A stretch of DNA of 29,316 nucleotides from the NCBI GenBank assembly GCA_002309015.1, contig DBWM01000043.1, forward strand, positions 101,880-131,195, in the 5' to 3' direction. This document shows positions 8,300 through 16,259 of the stretch, in pieces. The translations under genes were made by a program, and so were the position numbers. Positions within the stretch are counted from its first letter, which is position 1. The number at the start of each line of letters is the position of its first letter. The notes under the pieces are model-generated. The model searched no databases. It was not told where the DNA came from and saw nothing but the letters and a program-made list of their open reading frames with translations. This stretch comes from Myxococcales bacterium UBA1238 (GTDB lineage: Bacteria > Myxococcota_A > Bradymonadia > UBA7976 > UBA1532).

Positions 8300-9208
8300 G
8301 TGGCAAACAAGCGGCTGGCAGTAGGGGCTTTATTGGCTTGCTGCGGGTTCGGGAGTGAGGTTTGGGCTCTCGACAACGATCCGAGCTTATATCGTCTGTG
8401 CAAGGGCTATCAGTCTGGTTCTGCAACCCCTTGCGGAGAATCGCCAAAGCCCGATCAGGCTGCGTTTAAAAAGCTGAGCCAGGAATACGGTTTTGCGTTG
8501 TCGCATAAGGCTTTGGCACCCGCTGAATCGTTGGGGATCAACGGCTTTCAGATGGGGATGAGCTACAGTGTGGCGCCCAATCAGACCGATGAAAAGGTCT
8601 GGAAGCGGGGAACCAAAGGCGGAGACTCGCCTTCGCCCCTGATGACCGTCGAAATCGACGCAAGAAAAGGTTTGCCGTTCAGTTTGGAAGTGGGGCTCAA
8701 TGCGGGCTGGCTGGTCAACAGCGAGCTGTTTTATGCGGGCGCAAGTTTAAAATGGGCGTTAAACGAGGCCGTTTCTGCTTTTCCGATCGATTTTTCGGTG
8801 ACCGGTTCCTTTGAGCGCATGTTCGGCTCGCCCGAAATGGATTTGAATATCGCGGGAATGGAACTGCTGATCTCGCATAACTTCGGCATTGGCGGGCTGT
8901 TTCAGCTTGCTCCCTATGCGGGTTACAGTCCAAGTTGGGTTTGGGCGGGCTCCGGTTTAATCGACTCGACGCCTGGGGTTTTATCGATCTCCAAAGGAGA
9001 TGCGAGCGCCCAAACGGACACGGATGAGACTTCCAGGTCGCAGGGTGATTCAGAGAAAAATTTTGTTTTCAAGGATGAAAGCTTTATGTTTCATCGCTTT
9101 ATCGGAGGATTTCGCTTTATATTTGGTGCGTTTAGCTTAACACCAGAAGCCATCATCTCAACAGATGGACGTCAGAGTTATCAGCTGTTTATGGGACTCG
9201 ATTTTTAA
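8300..9208 (+). CDS. Putative outer-membrane beta-barrel protein of unknown function
   Basis: 302 residues. The start chosen is GTG 8300: AGGAG at 8288-8292 is 7 bases upstream, whereas the earlier in-frame ATG (8294) abuts the SD with no room. An N-terminal signal peptide (VANKRLAVGALLACCGFGSEVWA) is followed by alternating polar/hydrophobic strands rich in Gly and aromatic residues. The chain ends in GLDF; a C-terminal Phe is typical of barrels recognised by the BAM complex. A Ser/Asp/Glu-rich stretch near residues 230-250 (TDTDETSRSQGDSEKN) reads like an exposed loop. No named family was recognised; the barrel assignment rests on pattern, not on a domain match. It sits between gcvP and the FHA gene on the same strand. 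Confidence 0.75.
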   Translation: MANKRLAVGALLACCGFGSEVWALDNDPSLYRLCKGYQSGSATPCGESPKPDQAAFKKLSQEYGFALSHKALAPAESLGINGFQMGMSYSVAPNQTDEKVWKRGTKGGDSPSPLMTVEIDARKGLPFSLEVGLNAGWLVNSELFYAGASLKWALNEAVSAFPIDFSVTGSFERMFGSPEMDLNIAGMELLISHNFGIGGLFQLAPYAGYSPSWVWAGSGLIDSTPGVLSISKGDASAQTDTDETSRSQGDSEKNFVFKDESFMFHRFIGGFRFIFGAFSLTPEAIISTDGRQSYQLFMGLDF

Positions 9209-9224
9209 CCGCGATGGCGGTTTT
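9207..9224 (+). terminator. Weak intrinsic terminator-like hairpin
   Basis: AACCGC (9207-9212), loop GATG, GCGGTT (9217-9222), ending in a run of four T. The hairpin begins within the stop codon of the barrel gene. The T-run is short, so termination may be partial. Confidence 0.4.
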
Positions 9225-9241
9225 GAGGAGAGACTGTGCTG

Positions 9242-9271
9242 TTGAATAACGGGATTTAACTCTGTTATAAG
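9242..9271 (+). promoter_or_regulatory. Candidate sigma-70 promoter for the FHA gene
   Basis: TTGAAT (9242-9247) and TATAAG (9266-9271) are separated by 18 bases, with 4 of 6 and 5 of 6 consensus matches. The -10 lies about 30 bases before the ATG at 9302 and follows the weak terminator, which suggests separate transcription of the FHA gene. Confidence 0.45.
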
Positions 9272-9301
9272 CTTTTCGACCGGTGCCTGCGGAGTGAATG
9301 G

Positions 9302-10084
9302 ATGAAAACGCTGCGAGCTCATTTGGTTTTTCAAACCGCTTACGGTGAACGCGAAGCCTTGATCGACGACGAAAATGTATTCTCGATCGGCCGGCAGGCG
9401 AGCTGCACTCTGGTGGTTTTACAACCATCTGTCTCTCGTCAACATGCGCGCATTTATTGCGAGGATGGTGTATTCCATGTTGAAGATCTGGCGAGCTCTA
9501 ACGGCACGTATTTAAACAATAATCGGGTTCAGAGTGCGATTCTGACGGATGGCGATGAGCTGCGTTGCGGCGATATGCGCTTTACGTTTCGGCTCGACAC
9601 CGTGGGCTCTACTTCTGAGCCGACCACTGCGCCTCCGGTTTCTTCGGGATTTCAGGCGCGTTCAGAGATCTTGTCGCAAAAGCCAGATGCGAACGCCAAT
9701 CCGTTTGGCAACGTAAAAGGCTTACGGCCCGTGCGTCTGGGCTCTACGCTCGATTTGGATATGGGCGTGGGGATGCCTTTTCGCAGTCCCGATCCCACCT
9801 TGGCGCACGCGTCTGTGCCTATCATGGCGGCTGCAGATTCGATGCCCATCGGAGGCCTGCCCGCACAGAATTCTGCGGATGGTGTGACATCGACGGTCAA
9901 TGCGATGGCGGCACAGCGCATGCGTGTAAAGACGCCTTCGTTCGCTCAGCCGGCTGCACCTGCAACCGATTTGACCGAAAAAGTGGCTCAGTTGGAGCAA
10001 GCGCTCGCGGAGCGTGACGCGCGGATTGCAGAGTTGGAAGCAAAGCTCTCTGTGATTCTGGAAGCGGCCAAATTGATCCGTTAA
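9302..10084 (+). CDS. FHA-domain protein with C-terminal coiled coil
   Basis: 260 residues. The N-terminal FHA domain (about 5-98) binds phosphothreonine peptides in other family members. Its key residues are present: Gly30-Arg31 (FSIGRQ), Ser45-Arg46 and His48 (SVSRQHARIY), and Asn67-Gly68-Thr69 (SSNGTYLNNNRV). A Ser/Pro/Ala-rich linker of about 120 residues follows. The protein ends in a heptad-like coiled coil (about 222-255, LTEKVAQLEQALAERDARIAELEAKL), which suggests dimerisation. There is no kinase domain, signal peptide or membrane segment, so it should be a cytoplasmic adaptor. GGAG at 9291-9294 lies 7 bases before the ATG. No Ser/Thr kinase is encoded in the window, so the partner is unknown. 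Confidence 0.92.
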   Translation: MKTLRAHLVFQTAYGEREALIDDENVFSIGRQASCTLVVLQPSVSRQHARIYCEDGVFHVEDLASSNGTYLNNNRVQSAILTDGDELRCGDMRFTFRLDTVGSTSEPTTAPPVSSGFQARSEILSQKPDANANPFGNVKGLRPVRLGSTLDLDMGVGMPFRSPDPTLAHASVPIMAAADSMPIGGLPAQNSADGVTSTVNAMAAQRMRVKTPSFAQPAAPATDLTEKVAQLEQALAERDARIAELEAKLSVILEAAKLIR

Positions 10085-10385
10085 ACCCTCGCTTTCTTTT
10101 CTTCTTAAACGCCTTTTTCTTTTATTAATCCAATAGATAAGCCATTTGTAATGGAACGGTCAGACAGCGTTTTTAAGTCTGTGTGATGGTTCTGGCCTTG
10201 CTGGTGGAGCTGTGTTAATAAGCGCGGCGCAAGGCGGCTTTTTAGCGGTCTTGCAAGAGAAAAGTCTTTTTAAACAGTAGGTTGTGGTTGGTCGCTGGTT
10301 GATGCGGCAAAGATTTTAAAAGCCCTGGCCCCGTTCGACGAGCCCTCTGATGGCGCCGGATGTGCAGGCTGGGCAGGAGATTTGA
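10085..10385 (+). other. Long gap before rne; possible structured mRNA leader
   Basis: These 301 bases contain no supported gene. They hold pyrimidine- and A/T-rich sequence at the start, a small hairpin CCATT...AATGG (about 10142-10154), and a longer inverted repeat GCCTTGC (10195-10201) / GCAAGGC (10229-10235) followed by GGCTTTTTAG. AGGAG (10375-10379) precedes the rne start by 6 bases. In E. coli the rne message has a long structured 5' leader through which RNase E controls its own synthesis; a similar arrangement here is inference only. Confidence 0.4.
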
Positions 10386-13300
10386 ATGAGCAAGAGAATG
10401 CTTGTGAACGCAGCGCAGGCTGGTGAAGTGCGCGTTGCGATCGTGGACGATAAGACCCTGGAAGATCTGAACATTGCGGTGGCAGGGACCGAGCAGATCA
10501 AAGGGAATATTTACAAAGCCAGGGTGATGAGCGTCGAAAACAGCCTTCAGGCGGCGTTCATCGATTACGGTGCAGAGCGCAACGGCTTCATCACCTTAAA
10601 CGACATCAACAAGCGTTATTACAGCAGGCGCCCCAGAGAGAACACGCGCGGTCGCGAATCTTTGCGCATCCAGGATGCGATCAAAGTGGGCACCGAGATG
10701 TTGGTGCAGGTTTATAAAGAGGAAATCGGTCAGAAGGGCGCCGCGTTTACGACCGATATCACGCTTCCTGGGCGCTACATTGTGCTGATGCCGTTTTCGG
10801 GCAGCGGTGGGATCAGCCGCAAAATCCAGGACGACGAAGCGCGAAGAGAGCTCAAGGATTTGGTGTCGAAGCTCGACGTGCCAGACGAGATGGGACTCAT
10901 CGTGCGCACGGCCGGCATGGGGCGTACCCATTTGGAATTACAGCATGATTTCCAAAATCAGATGCGCCTCTGGGACCATATTCGCGCGGCCTACGACGAG
11001 CAGCAGGGGCCCGGCCTGATTTACAGCGAGCCCGATGTAGTGATCCGCTCGGTGCGCGATTATTTCACCGACGACATCGAAGAGATCGTGACCGACGATC
11101 CGCAGGTGCACGAAAAGGTGCTCGCGTTCTTCAACCACCACATGCCCGACAGCTCCCATAAGGTGAAGCTTTACACCGGCAAGATGCCGATCTTTTCGAA
11201 CTTCGGACTCGAAAAGCAGTTGCAGAACATCTCGATTCCCAAGGTGATTTTGCCGAGCGGCGGATCCATCGTGATCAATCCCACCGAGGCTTTGACCTCC
11301 ATCGATGTGAACTCGGGCAAGTCGAAGAATCACCGCACGCAGGAGCTGATGGCGTTTGAGACCAACCTGGAGGCGGCCGAAGAGATCGCGCGCCAGCTGC
11401 GTTTGCGGGATTTGGGCGGATTGGTGGTGGTCGATTTCATCGATATGGCCGAGCTCAAGCATCGCTTCGAGGTGGAGAAGGCCCTCCGCCGCGCGATGAA
11501 GATGGACAAGGCGCGGGTTGAAATCGGCCGGATTTCGCAGTTCGGCATGCTCGAAATGTCGCGCCAGCGCGTCAAAGGCCGTCTGATGTCGAGTACACAT
11601 CAGCTTTGCCCCCTCTGCGAAGGCTCGGGCTTTGTGATGACGACCGAGATTCAGGGGATGACGATGCTGCGCCGCATTCAGGAACTGGCGGTGAGCGCGC
11701 CCAAGGATTCGCGCATTCGCGGCCGCCTGCCGGTGCAGATTGCCCTCTATCTCTTAAATGAGAAACGCGCGGAACTCGCTGATTTTGAAGAACAATTCGG
11801 CGTTCGGATCGAAATTTTGCCCGACGCTACGGCGCTCGGTGCGCGCGATGCCATCGAGGTGGTGGGCTGCGAACATCACGCCGAGCAAACCCTGATGCGG
11901 CGCAAAGACAAGCTGATTCGCGGGCGTGCGGTGCGCAAAATCCATCATGCGCCGGTGAATGGCGACGATGCCGAGGGTTGGGAGAATTCTGAAGAGCCTG
12001 TGGTCGCGCCCAAGATTGTGGGGTATTTGCCGCCCGAGGAGTTCGCGCAGTCGCCCGAGCTGGTTACGGAAAAGGTCGCAGAGCCGGAAGAGCCGAAGGA
12101 AGAGTTGCCCGAGCTGGAACTGGCCGCAGAGGATGGGGAATCGACCGCCCGTCGCCGCCGCCGCCGTCGCCGCCGTTCCGGGCGTCAGGCTGCAGAATCT
12201 CTGGAATCCGTTGAGATGACTTCCGATGAGATCGCTGAAGCTGATGCGACGGATGACGAAATTCCTGTTGAAAATCAATCGGTTGAATTGAACGAGGATC
12301 GCAGGGACGGGCGCAGAGCGACTGGAGCTGAGGCCGCCAGTCTGCCGGAGAAAGCTGCAACAGATTTGTCCGCAGCTTCGGAGATTTCGCGAAGGACCGC
12401 TCACCGCTTGCGCGAACGCCTGCTTTTGGATGCGGCATCTGAGCCCAAAGAATCGGTAGAGGAAGCCGAAATTCCTTTGGAATCGACGGAATCCAAATCT
12501 CAATCGGCCAGAAGAAGGGAACGCCGTCAGCGCAGGGCAGAGCGTTTGGTGGCCGCGCGCCAGCAGGAAGCGCTGAATGTGAGCGAGGCGGTTACTGAAG
12601 AAGCGTCGCCTTCGCAACCTGCTGAAATCAAAGAGAAATCGGAAGAAGTTCCCCAGAGTGTGCAGCAGCGCAGGGAAGAGCGCCGTTCGCGGAGAAGCAG
12701 GAGGGCTCGCCAGGCGATGCAGGATGCGGCGCCGGTGGTGGAATCTGTGCCGGTGGTGGAATCTGTGCCGGTGATGGAAGCGCCGGTGGTGGAAGCGCCG
12801 GTGACGGATGCGGTGGAAGCGCCTCTGGAGGTTCAGGAGATCGCGTCGCCTCTGCCTGTAGAACCGCAGGCATCGCAGTCCGATGAGATCGCTTTGGCTC
12901 ATCGTTTTCGTTCGGCAGCCAGGCGTTCGGTGGCCAAATTGCGTCAATCAGAGGCGCCCGCTGCAGAGACTGTTATCCCAGAAGAGCCTCAACCTGCTGA
13001 AAATAAAGAAGAAAAAGCTGATCAGCAGGAAAATGTCCCGAACGTGGCTCTCCGATCTGCCGCTCGCCTGCGCGAAGCGTTGAAGGAGCGTGAGATCGCT
13101 CAGGAGACGACGCAAAAGCCGGCAGAGCCCGAAACGGCTGATGCAAAAGTTGCAGAACCTGCTGAAAATACAGCAGAAAATGAAGCTCCTGTGAGTCGGT
13201 CGAGATCGCGCAGGGCGCGTCAGCGCAAGGCGGCTCAGGAGGCGCTGGAGATCCAGGAGAAGTCCGCAGAATCAGCGGCAGTCGAAGCTCCTGCGGCAGA

Positions 13301-14075
13301 GGTTAAACCAGCGGCAGAGCCGGAAGTCAAAGCAGAGCCGGAAGTCAAAGCAGAGCCGGTTTCGCAGAAATCTTCTCGTTTGCGCCGCGCAAGAAGGGAC
13401 TTGTCTGCAACTCAGACCGAAGCGTCAAAGGAAGAAAAATCGGTTGAAAATCAGCCGGTTGAAGCTGTTTTGACCGAAGCTCCGGAAGCCGTAAAGACCA
13501 AGGCTCCCCGCGCAAGGCGCACCAAAGCCCCCGAAAAGCAGGTCGTGGAAGCGGATGCGCAGGCGTTGCCGGCTGAAGTTTTGGCGGATGCAAAGGTGGC
13601 GAGCGAGAATGCGAGCCAGGCACCCAAAGCCGAAAAATCGCAGGAGACGGTCGAAAAGACGCCAGTGGAAGAGCAACCGGGCGTTCTGGAAGAGGTGCGC
13701 AAAGCGGAGCCAGCGCCGGCGGTTTCGGAGTCTGTGAAGCCGGAATCGGATGCTTCTGCGGAAGCGCCGCAACCGAAGGCAAGGCGTCGAAGCCGGGCGG
13801 GCTCAAAAGCCAAGGCTGAAGTTCAGGAAGCGGTTGATACAAGCGAAGTTGCGCCCGCCGCATCATCCGAAGAGAGTGCTGCTGCGCCGGTTGAAGCGAC
13901 CGAAACCGAGGCGAAGCCCGCCAAAAAGCGCTCGAGCCGTAAAAAAGCGGCAGCGCCAGCCGAAGCGGAGAAACCCGAAGAGAGCGCAGCGCCTGCTGAA
14001 GCCGAGGTGACCGAGAAGAAGCCGCGCCGTTCGCGCGCCAAGAAGCCGGTTGAACCTGAATCGCAAGAGTCATAA
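10386..14075 (+). CDS. rne: Ribonuclease E/G family endoribonuclease with very long arginine-cluster C-terminal region
   Basis: 1229 residues. The catalytic half (1 to about 520) contains the S1 RNA-binding domain (about 38-125, GNIYKARVMSVENSLQAAFI), the magnesium ligands Asp307 (SIDVNSGKS) and Asp350 (VVDFIDM), and the zinc-link Cys408-Pro-Leu-Cys411. The spacing is the same as in E. coli RNase E (303, 346, 404, 407), each shifted by four. The enzyme should make single-strand cuts in mRNA and in rRNA and tRNA precursors. The C-terminal 690 residues are low-complexity: acidic Glu/Ala/Pro spacers separate about twelve Arg/Lys-rich clusters, near residues 589, 669, 708, 762, 843, 890, 939, 999, 1043, 1134, 1181 and 1215. 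In other bacteria this half binds RNA and degradosome partners; no known partner motif was recognised here. AGGAG is 6 bases before the ATG. A strong terminator follows. Confidence 0.95.
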   Translation: MSKRMLVNAAQAGEVRVAIVDDKTLEDLNIAVAGTEQIKGNIYKARVMSVENSLQAAFIDYGAERNGFITLNDINKRYYSRRPRENTRGRESLRIQDAIKVGTEMLVQVYKEEIGQKGAAFTTDITLPGRYIVLMPFSGSGGISRKIQDDEARRELKDLVSKLDVPDEMGLIVRTAGMGRTHLELQHDFQNQMRLWDHIRAAYDEQQGPGLIYSEPDVVIRSVRDYFTDDIEEIVTDDPQVHEKVLAFFNHHMPDSSHKVKLYTGKMPIFSNFGLEKQLQNISIPKVILPSGGSIVINPTEALTSIDVNSGKSKNHRTQELMAFETNLEAAEEIARQLRLRDLGGLVVVDFIDMAELKHRFEVEKALRRAMKMDKARVEIGRISQFGMLEMSRQRVKGRLMSSTHQLCPLCEGSGFVMTTEIQGMTMLRRIQELAVSAPKDSRIRGRLPVQIALYLLNEKRAELADFEEQFGVRIEILPDATALGARDAIEVVGCEHHAEQTLMRRKDKLIRGRAVRKIHHAPVNGDDAEGWENSEEPVVAPKIVGYLPPEEFAQSPELVTEKVAEPEEPKEELPELELAAEDGESTARRRRRRRRRSGRQAAESLESVEMTSDEIAEADATDDEIPVENQSVELNEDRRDGRRATGAEAASLPEKAATDLSAASEISRRTAHRLRERLLLDAASEPKESVEEAEIPLESTESKSQSARRRERRQRRAERLVAARQQEALNVSEAVTEEASPSQPAEIKEKSEEVPQSVQQRREERRSRRSRRARQAMQDAAPVVESVPVVESVPVMEAPVVEAPVTDAVEAPLEVQEIASPLPVEPQASQSDEIALAHRFRSAARRSVAKLRQSEAPAAETVIPEEPQPAENKEEKADQQENVPNVALRSAARLREALKEREIAQETTQKPAEPETADAKVAEPAENTAENEAPVSRSRSRRARQRKAAQEALEIQEKSAESAAVEAPAAEVKPAAEPEVKAEPEVKAEPVSQKSSRLRRARRDLSATQTEASKEEKSVENQPVEAVLTEAPEAVKTKAPRARRTKAPEKQVVEADAQALPAEVLADAKVASENASQAPKAEKSQETVEKTPVEEQPGVLEEVRKAEPAPAVSESVKPESDASAEAPQPKARRRSRAGSKAKAEVQEAVDTSEVAPAASSEESAAAPVEATETEAKPAKKRSSRKKAAAPAEAEKPEESAAPAEAEVTEKKPRRSRAKKPVEPESQES
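12731..12811 (+). repeat. In-frame tandem repeats in the rne C-terminal region
   Basis: Two identical 18-base units (12731-12748, 12749-12766) are followed by three 15-base variants (12767-12781, 12782-12796, 12797-12811). They encode PVVES and PVMEA-like pentads and hexads between two basic clusters. All units preserve the frame, so copy number can vary without breaking the gene. Confidence 0.85.
13314..13349 (+). repeat. Short in-frame tandem duplication in the rne C-terminal region
   Basis: Two identical 18-base units (13314-13331, 13332-13349) encode AEPEVK twice, and a partial third copy follows. This is another slippage-prone acidic spacer. Confidence 0.8.
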
Positions 14076-14100
14076 TCAGTTTCCTTTGTGATTCGCATTG

Positions 14101-14135
14101 AGGGAGCACCTGTTGTGGTGCTCCCTTTTTTGTTT
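14101..14135 (+). terminator. Strong intrinsic terminator after rne
   Basis: GGGAGCACC (14102-14110), six-base loop, GGTGCTCCC (14117-14125), then TTTTTTGTTT. The 9-bp perfect GC-rich stem lies 26 bases after the rne stop, between rne and the convergent membrane-protein gene. Confidence 0.92.
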
Positions 14136-14148
14136 GCAGAAAGCGGAG

Positions 14149-15021
14149 TTAGAGCTGCGGCTTGCGCGTATTCTGGGCGTCGAGTCCAAAATCCATGGCG
14201 CATTCCAGCGTCGAATCGGGCTGCTGTTGCGGGCGGTCGCAGCGCGTCACCTGGCTGTGCAGTTGCAAAAGCTCGCGGGTTGTGAGCGGCGGTGCGATGA
14301 GGGCAAGATTCGCAGGCGCGCGGTTTGGGGGTCTTCTGTTGATTCCGCGAGCCGCCAGAACTCCAGGATTCGCAGGCGCGCGGTTTGGAGTGAGGGCCCG
14401 GATGGGCTGTTGGCGGCTGAAGCCCGCATTTTCGAATGGGTTTTGAGGGGATTGCAGGCCCAATGCGATTATTTGCGGTTTTAGAGGCTGTTTGGGCGAA
14501 GTCTTGCTTAAGAGGGCCTTGACCGCTCGCTGAAGGCGACGCTTGTGAAGGGCCAGGAGGGGTGCAAAGAGGGCACAAAGCAGCAGAGCGTTCGGGGCTG
14601 TTTGGGCAAGCTCTGGGCTGAGTTTGAACAGCATCAGCACGGGCAGAGGCCAGAAGAGCGCGGGTAAAACGGAGTAAAAAAGTCGAAAGAGACGTGGTTT
14701 GTTCGCGATATGCTTTAAGCTCAGGGCGAGCGGCAAAAGAAACGCAGAAATCAGCCAGAGAAAAGCCGAAGCTTTTTGTAATAAAATCGCGTGGTTGAAT
14801 TGCTTTTGCTGGACAATTCGTTCGCTTGCCTGGGCGCAGAGTTCTCCGAACATCATCCAGCTGCAGGCGAGGAGCGGCAGCAGGCTGCTGAAGATGCAAA
14901 TGGCCCAAATGGGGGGCAGCGGGCGGCTCTGACGGCGCAAATGGACGCAAAGGATGGGCACAATCGCGAGGCTGTGCAGCAAAACGAGGGCTGAAAGGCG
15001 GCCAGAAAACGGATGCAACAT
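14149..15021 (-). CDS. Hypothetical multi-pass membrane protein
   Basis: 290 residues, no family recognised. Five hydrophobic segments are visible at about residues 9-28, 38-59, 84-103, 113-133 and 142-158. A positively charged, Pro/Arg/Gln-rich hydrophilic tail of about 130 residues follows and is probably cytoplasmic. The tail contains a duplicated NRAPAN motif encoded by a 22-base direct repeat. The start is supported by AGGAG seven bases before the ATG (minus strand). The gene converges with rne, diverges from the secreted protein at 15200, and appears to be transcribed alone. Confidence 0.75.
   Translation of the reverse strand: MLHPFSGRLSALVLLHSLAIVPILCVHLRRQSRPLPPIWAICIFSSLLPLLACSWMMFGELCAQASERIVQQKQFNHAILLQKASAFLWLISAFLLPLALSLKHIANKPRLFRLFYSVLPALFWPLPVLMLFKLSPELAQTAPNALLLCALFAPLLALHKRRLQRAVKALLSKTSPKQPLKPQIIALGLQSPQNPFENAGFSRQQPIRALTPNRAPANPGVLAARGINRRPPNRAPANLALIAPPLTTRELLQLHSQVTRCDRPQQQPDSTLECAMDFGLDAQNTRKPQL
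14307..14388. repeat. Pair of 22-bp direct repeats, 60 bp apart
   Basis: An identical 22-base sequence (beginning GATTCGCAGGCGCG) occurs at 14307-14328 and 14367-14388. The period is 20 codons within the tail of the membrane-protein gene, so the two copies are read in the same frame. It looks like an internal duplication rather than a mobile-element footprint. Confidence 0.85.
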
Positions 15022-15199
15022 GGCGAACTCCTGTCGAACAGCCTTAACATCGGTGTTTGGGAGTGCTTGTTGCGTGTCGCTTGCATTTTTTTTAAAAAGA
15101 CGGTTTTGTTGAGCGCAAGATGTTGATTTTTTCAGCGTTTAGGTTTTTAAGAATGCAACGTTTACCCCTCGTGATGAGGGCTGGATTGAGGAGTTGATC

Positions 15200-16096
15200 A
15201 TGTTTAAGCATATGTTTTCGGTTATTGCTTTGTCGCTGGCGACCTTCGTGGTCGCGCCTCTCGATGCTTCGGCCGAAGAGGAAGATCTCAATGTGACGAC
15301 CTATGCTGGTAGTTCTAAAAATGATGGTGGTTCTAAAAAAAAGGATAACAACAACAGGGCCCGCAGGCGGGCTCATGCTCGGAAAGCCCGTGCAAAGAGA
15401 GCTGCAAAGAGGAAGAATCATTCTCGTCGGGCCCAGAACGGCGCGCGCAGGCAGATTGCAGGTGCCCGCGTACAGAAGATGATGGCCAAGACCGACGAGA
15501 TCCTGGCCGAAACTCAGAAGCTCGTACTCGAGAGGGGCGCGGGTGAAGAGGAATACCGCGACGCCGTGGTGGCCCAGACAGCAGCCCAGCAACAGCTCGC
15601 TGCGCAGAAGGCTAAGCTCGCATTAAAGCTCACCTTTGAGGCGCGTAAGAGCGCGTTTGTGGCGCAAAGGGTGGCTGAGAGGACCCCGGTGCCCGAGATG
15701 CCCGCAGATCCGGTTGGACCCGCCGTTGTACCCGTCGAGATCCCTGATAAGCCCGCACCGGTGGAAGTGGCCAAGAACGATGTCAAACCTGCCGCCAACG
15801 ATGCCGATAACAAAGCACAGAAGGGTGATGAGGAAGAACTGGTCATCGATGTAGACGACGCTGTGTTCGCGGTCAAGGGCGAGAGCGATCCCGATTTGAT
15901 GGCGATTGCAGCTGTGGTTGATGAAGATGACAGCCTCGATGATGAGGTATTGGCAGCGATCTCAGCGGCACAAGCAGCGGTTCCAGAGGCCAAAGATGCG
16001 GTGAAGGCTGCCGTGGTAGCAACCCCCGCAGCGCCTGCAGATCCCGCTAAAACTGCAGCTGAGCTGGCTGCTGAAGCCGAGGAATACGAGGACTAA
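15200..16096 (+). CDS. Secreted, charge-polarised protein of unknown function
   Basis: 298 residues. The start is ATG 15200: GAGGAG at 15188-15193 is 6 bases upstream. An earlier in-frame TTG at 15194 directly follows the SD and is unlikely. A signal peptide (about 1-25, ending LDASA) precedes an intensely basic segment (about 46-93, with RARRRAHARKARAKRAAKRK) resembling histone-H1-type tails. Then comes an Ala/Gln-rich helical stretch (about 95-160) likely to form a coiled coil, a Pro/Val-rich linker, and an acidic Ala/Asp/Glu-rich C-terminus. No catalytic motif was seen. A cell-envelope polyanion- or nucleic-acid-binding role is possible but is only inferred from charge. A weak promoter-like pair (TTGATT at 15123, TTTAAG at 15146) and a small CCCTC/GAGGG hairpin (15166-15180) lie upstream. 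Confidence 0.85.
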   Translation: MFKHMFSVIALSLATFVVAPLDASAEEEDLNVTTYAGSSKNDGGSKKKDNNNRARRRAHARKARAKRAAKRKNHSRRAQNGARRQIAGARVQKMMAKTDEILAETQKLVLERGAGEEEYRDAVVAQTAAQQQLAAQKAKLALKLTFEARKSAFVAQRVAERTPVPEMPADPVGPAVVPVEIPDKPAPVEVAKNDVKPAANDADNKAQKGDEEELVIDVDDAVFAVKGESDPDLMAIAAVVDEDDSLDDEVLAAISAAQAAVPEAKDAVKAAVVATPAAPADPAKTAAELAAEAEEYED

Positions 16097-16120
16097 TTCC
16101 TTCCTTCTCCCGCCATATTG

Positions 16121-16211
16121 CCTTCCTTTTTGACGTCCTTTTTCTACATGTCATCCCGCTTGTTCGATCTGCGTCGGATCGCAGGTGGGATCTCTTTGCC
16201 TCAAAGGAAGG
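16121..16211. other. Nested inverted repeats between the secreted protein and methyltransferase genes
   Basis: Three nested complementary pairs share one centre: CCTTCCTTT (16121-16129) / AAAGGAAGG (16203-16211); ATCCC (16153-16157) / GGGAT (16187-16191); and CTGCG (16169-16173) / CGCAG (16180-16184) with loop TCGGAT. They could fold into one branched stem in RNA. No T-run follows, so it is not a standard terminator. It may be a leader of the methyltransferase mRNA, a 3' end of the upstream mRNA, or a small RNA. Confidence 0.45.
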
Positions 16212-16259
16212 TTTGGGGCGCATGCAAGTGGACTGCTTGAAAGATGAAAGGTGCATGGT

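Noticed and set aside
11754..12947. 397-residue minus-strand frame opposite the rne tail
   Set aside because: Arg/Phe/His-rich composition is what the reverse of Glu/Ala/Arg codons gives; no ribosome binding site or family match, and the rne frame is certain.
14307..14388. Direct repeats as a mobile-element or attachment-site footprint
   Set aside because: Both copies are in the same frame inside one intact gene and there is no integrase or transposase nearby.
13823..14950. 375-residue minus-strand frame spanning the rne end and the membrane-protein gene
   Set aside because: It runs through the strong terminator and through two better-supported genes; Pro/Ala/Arg-rich with no domain.
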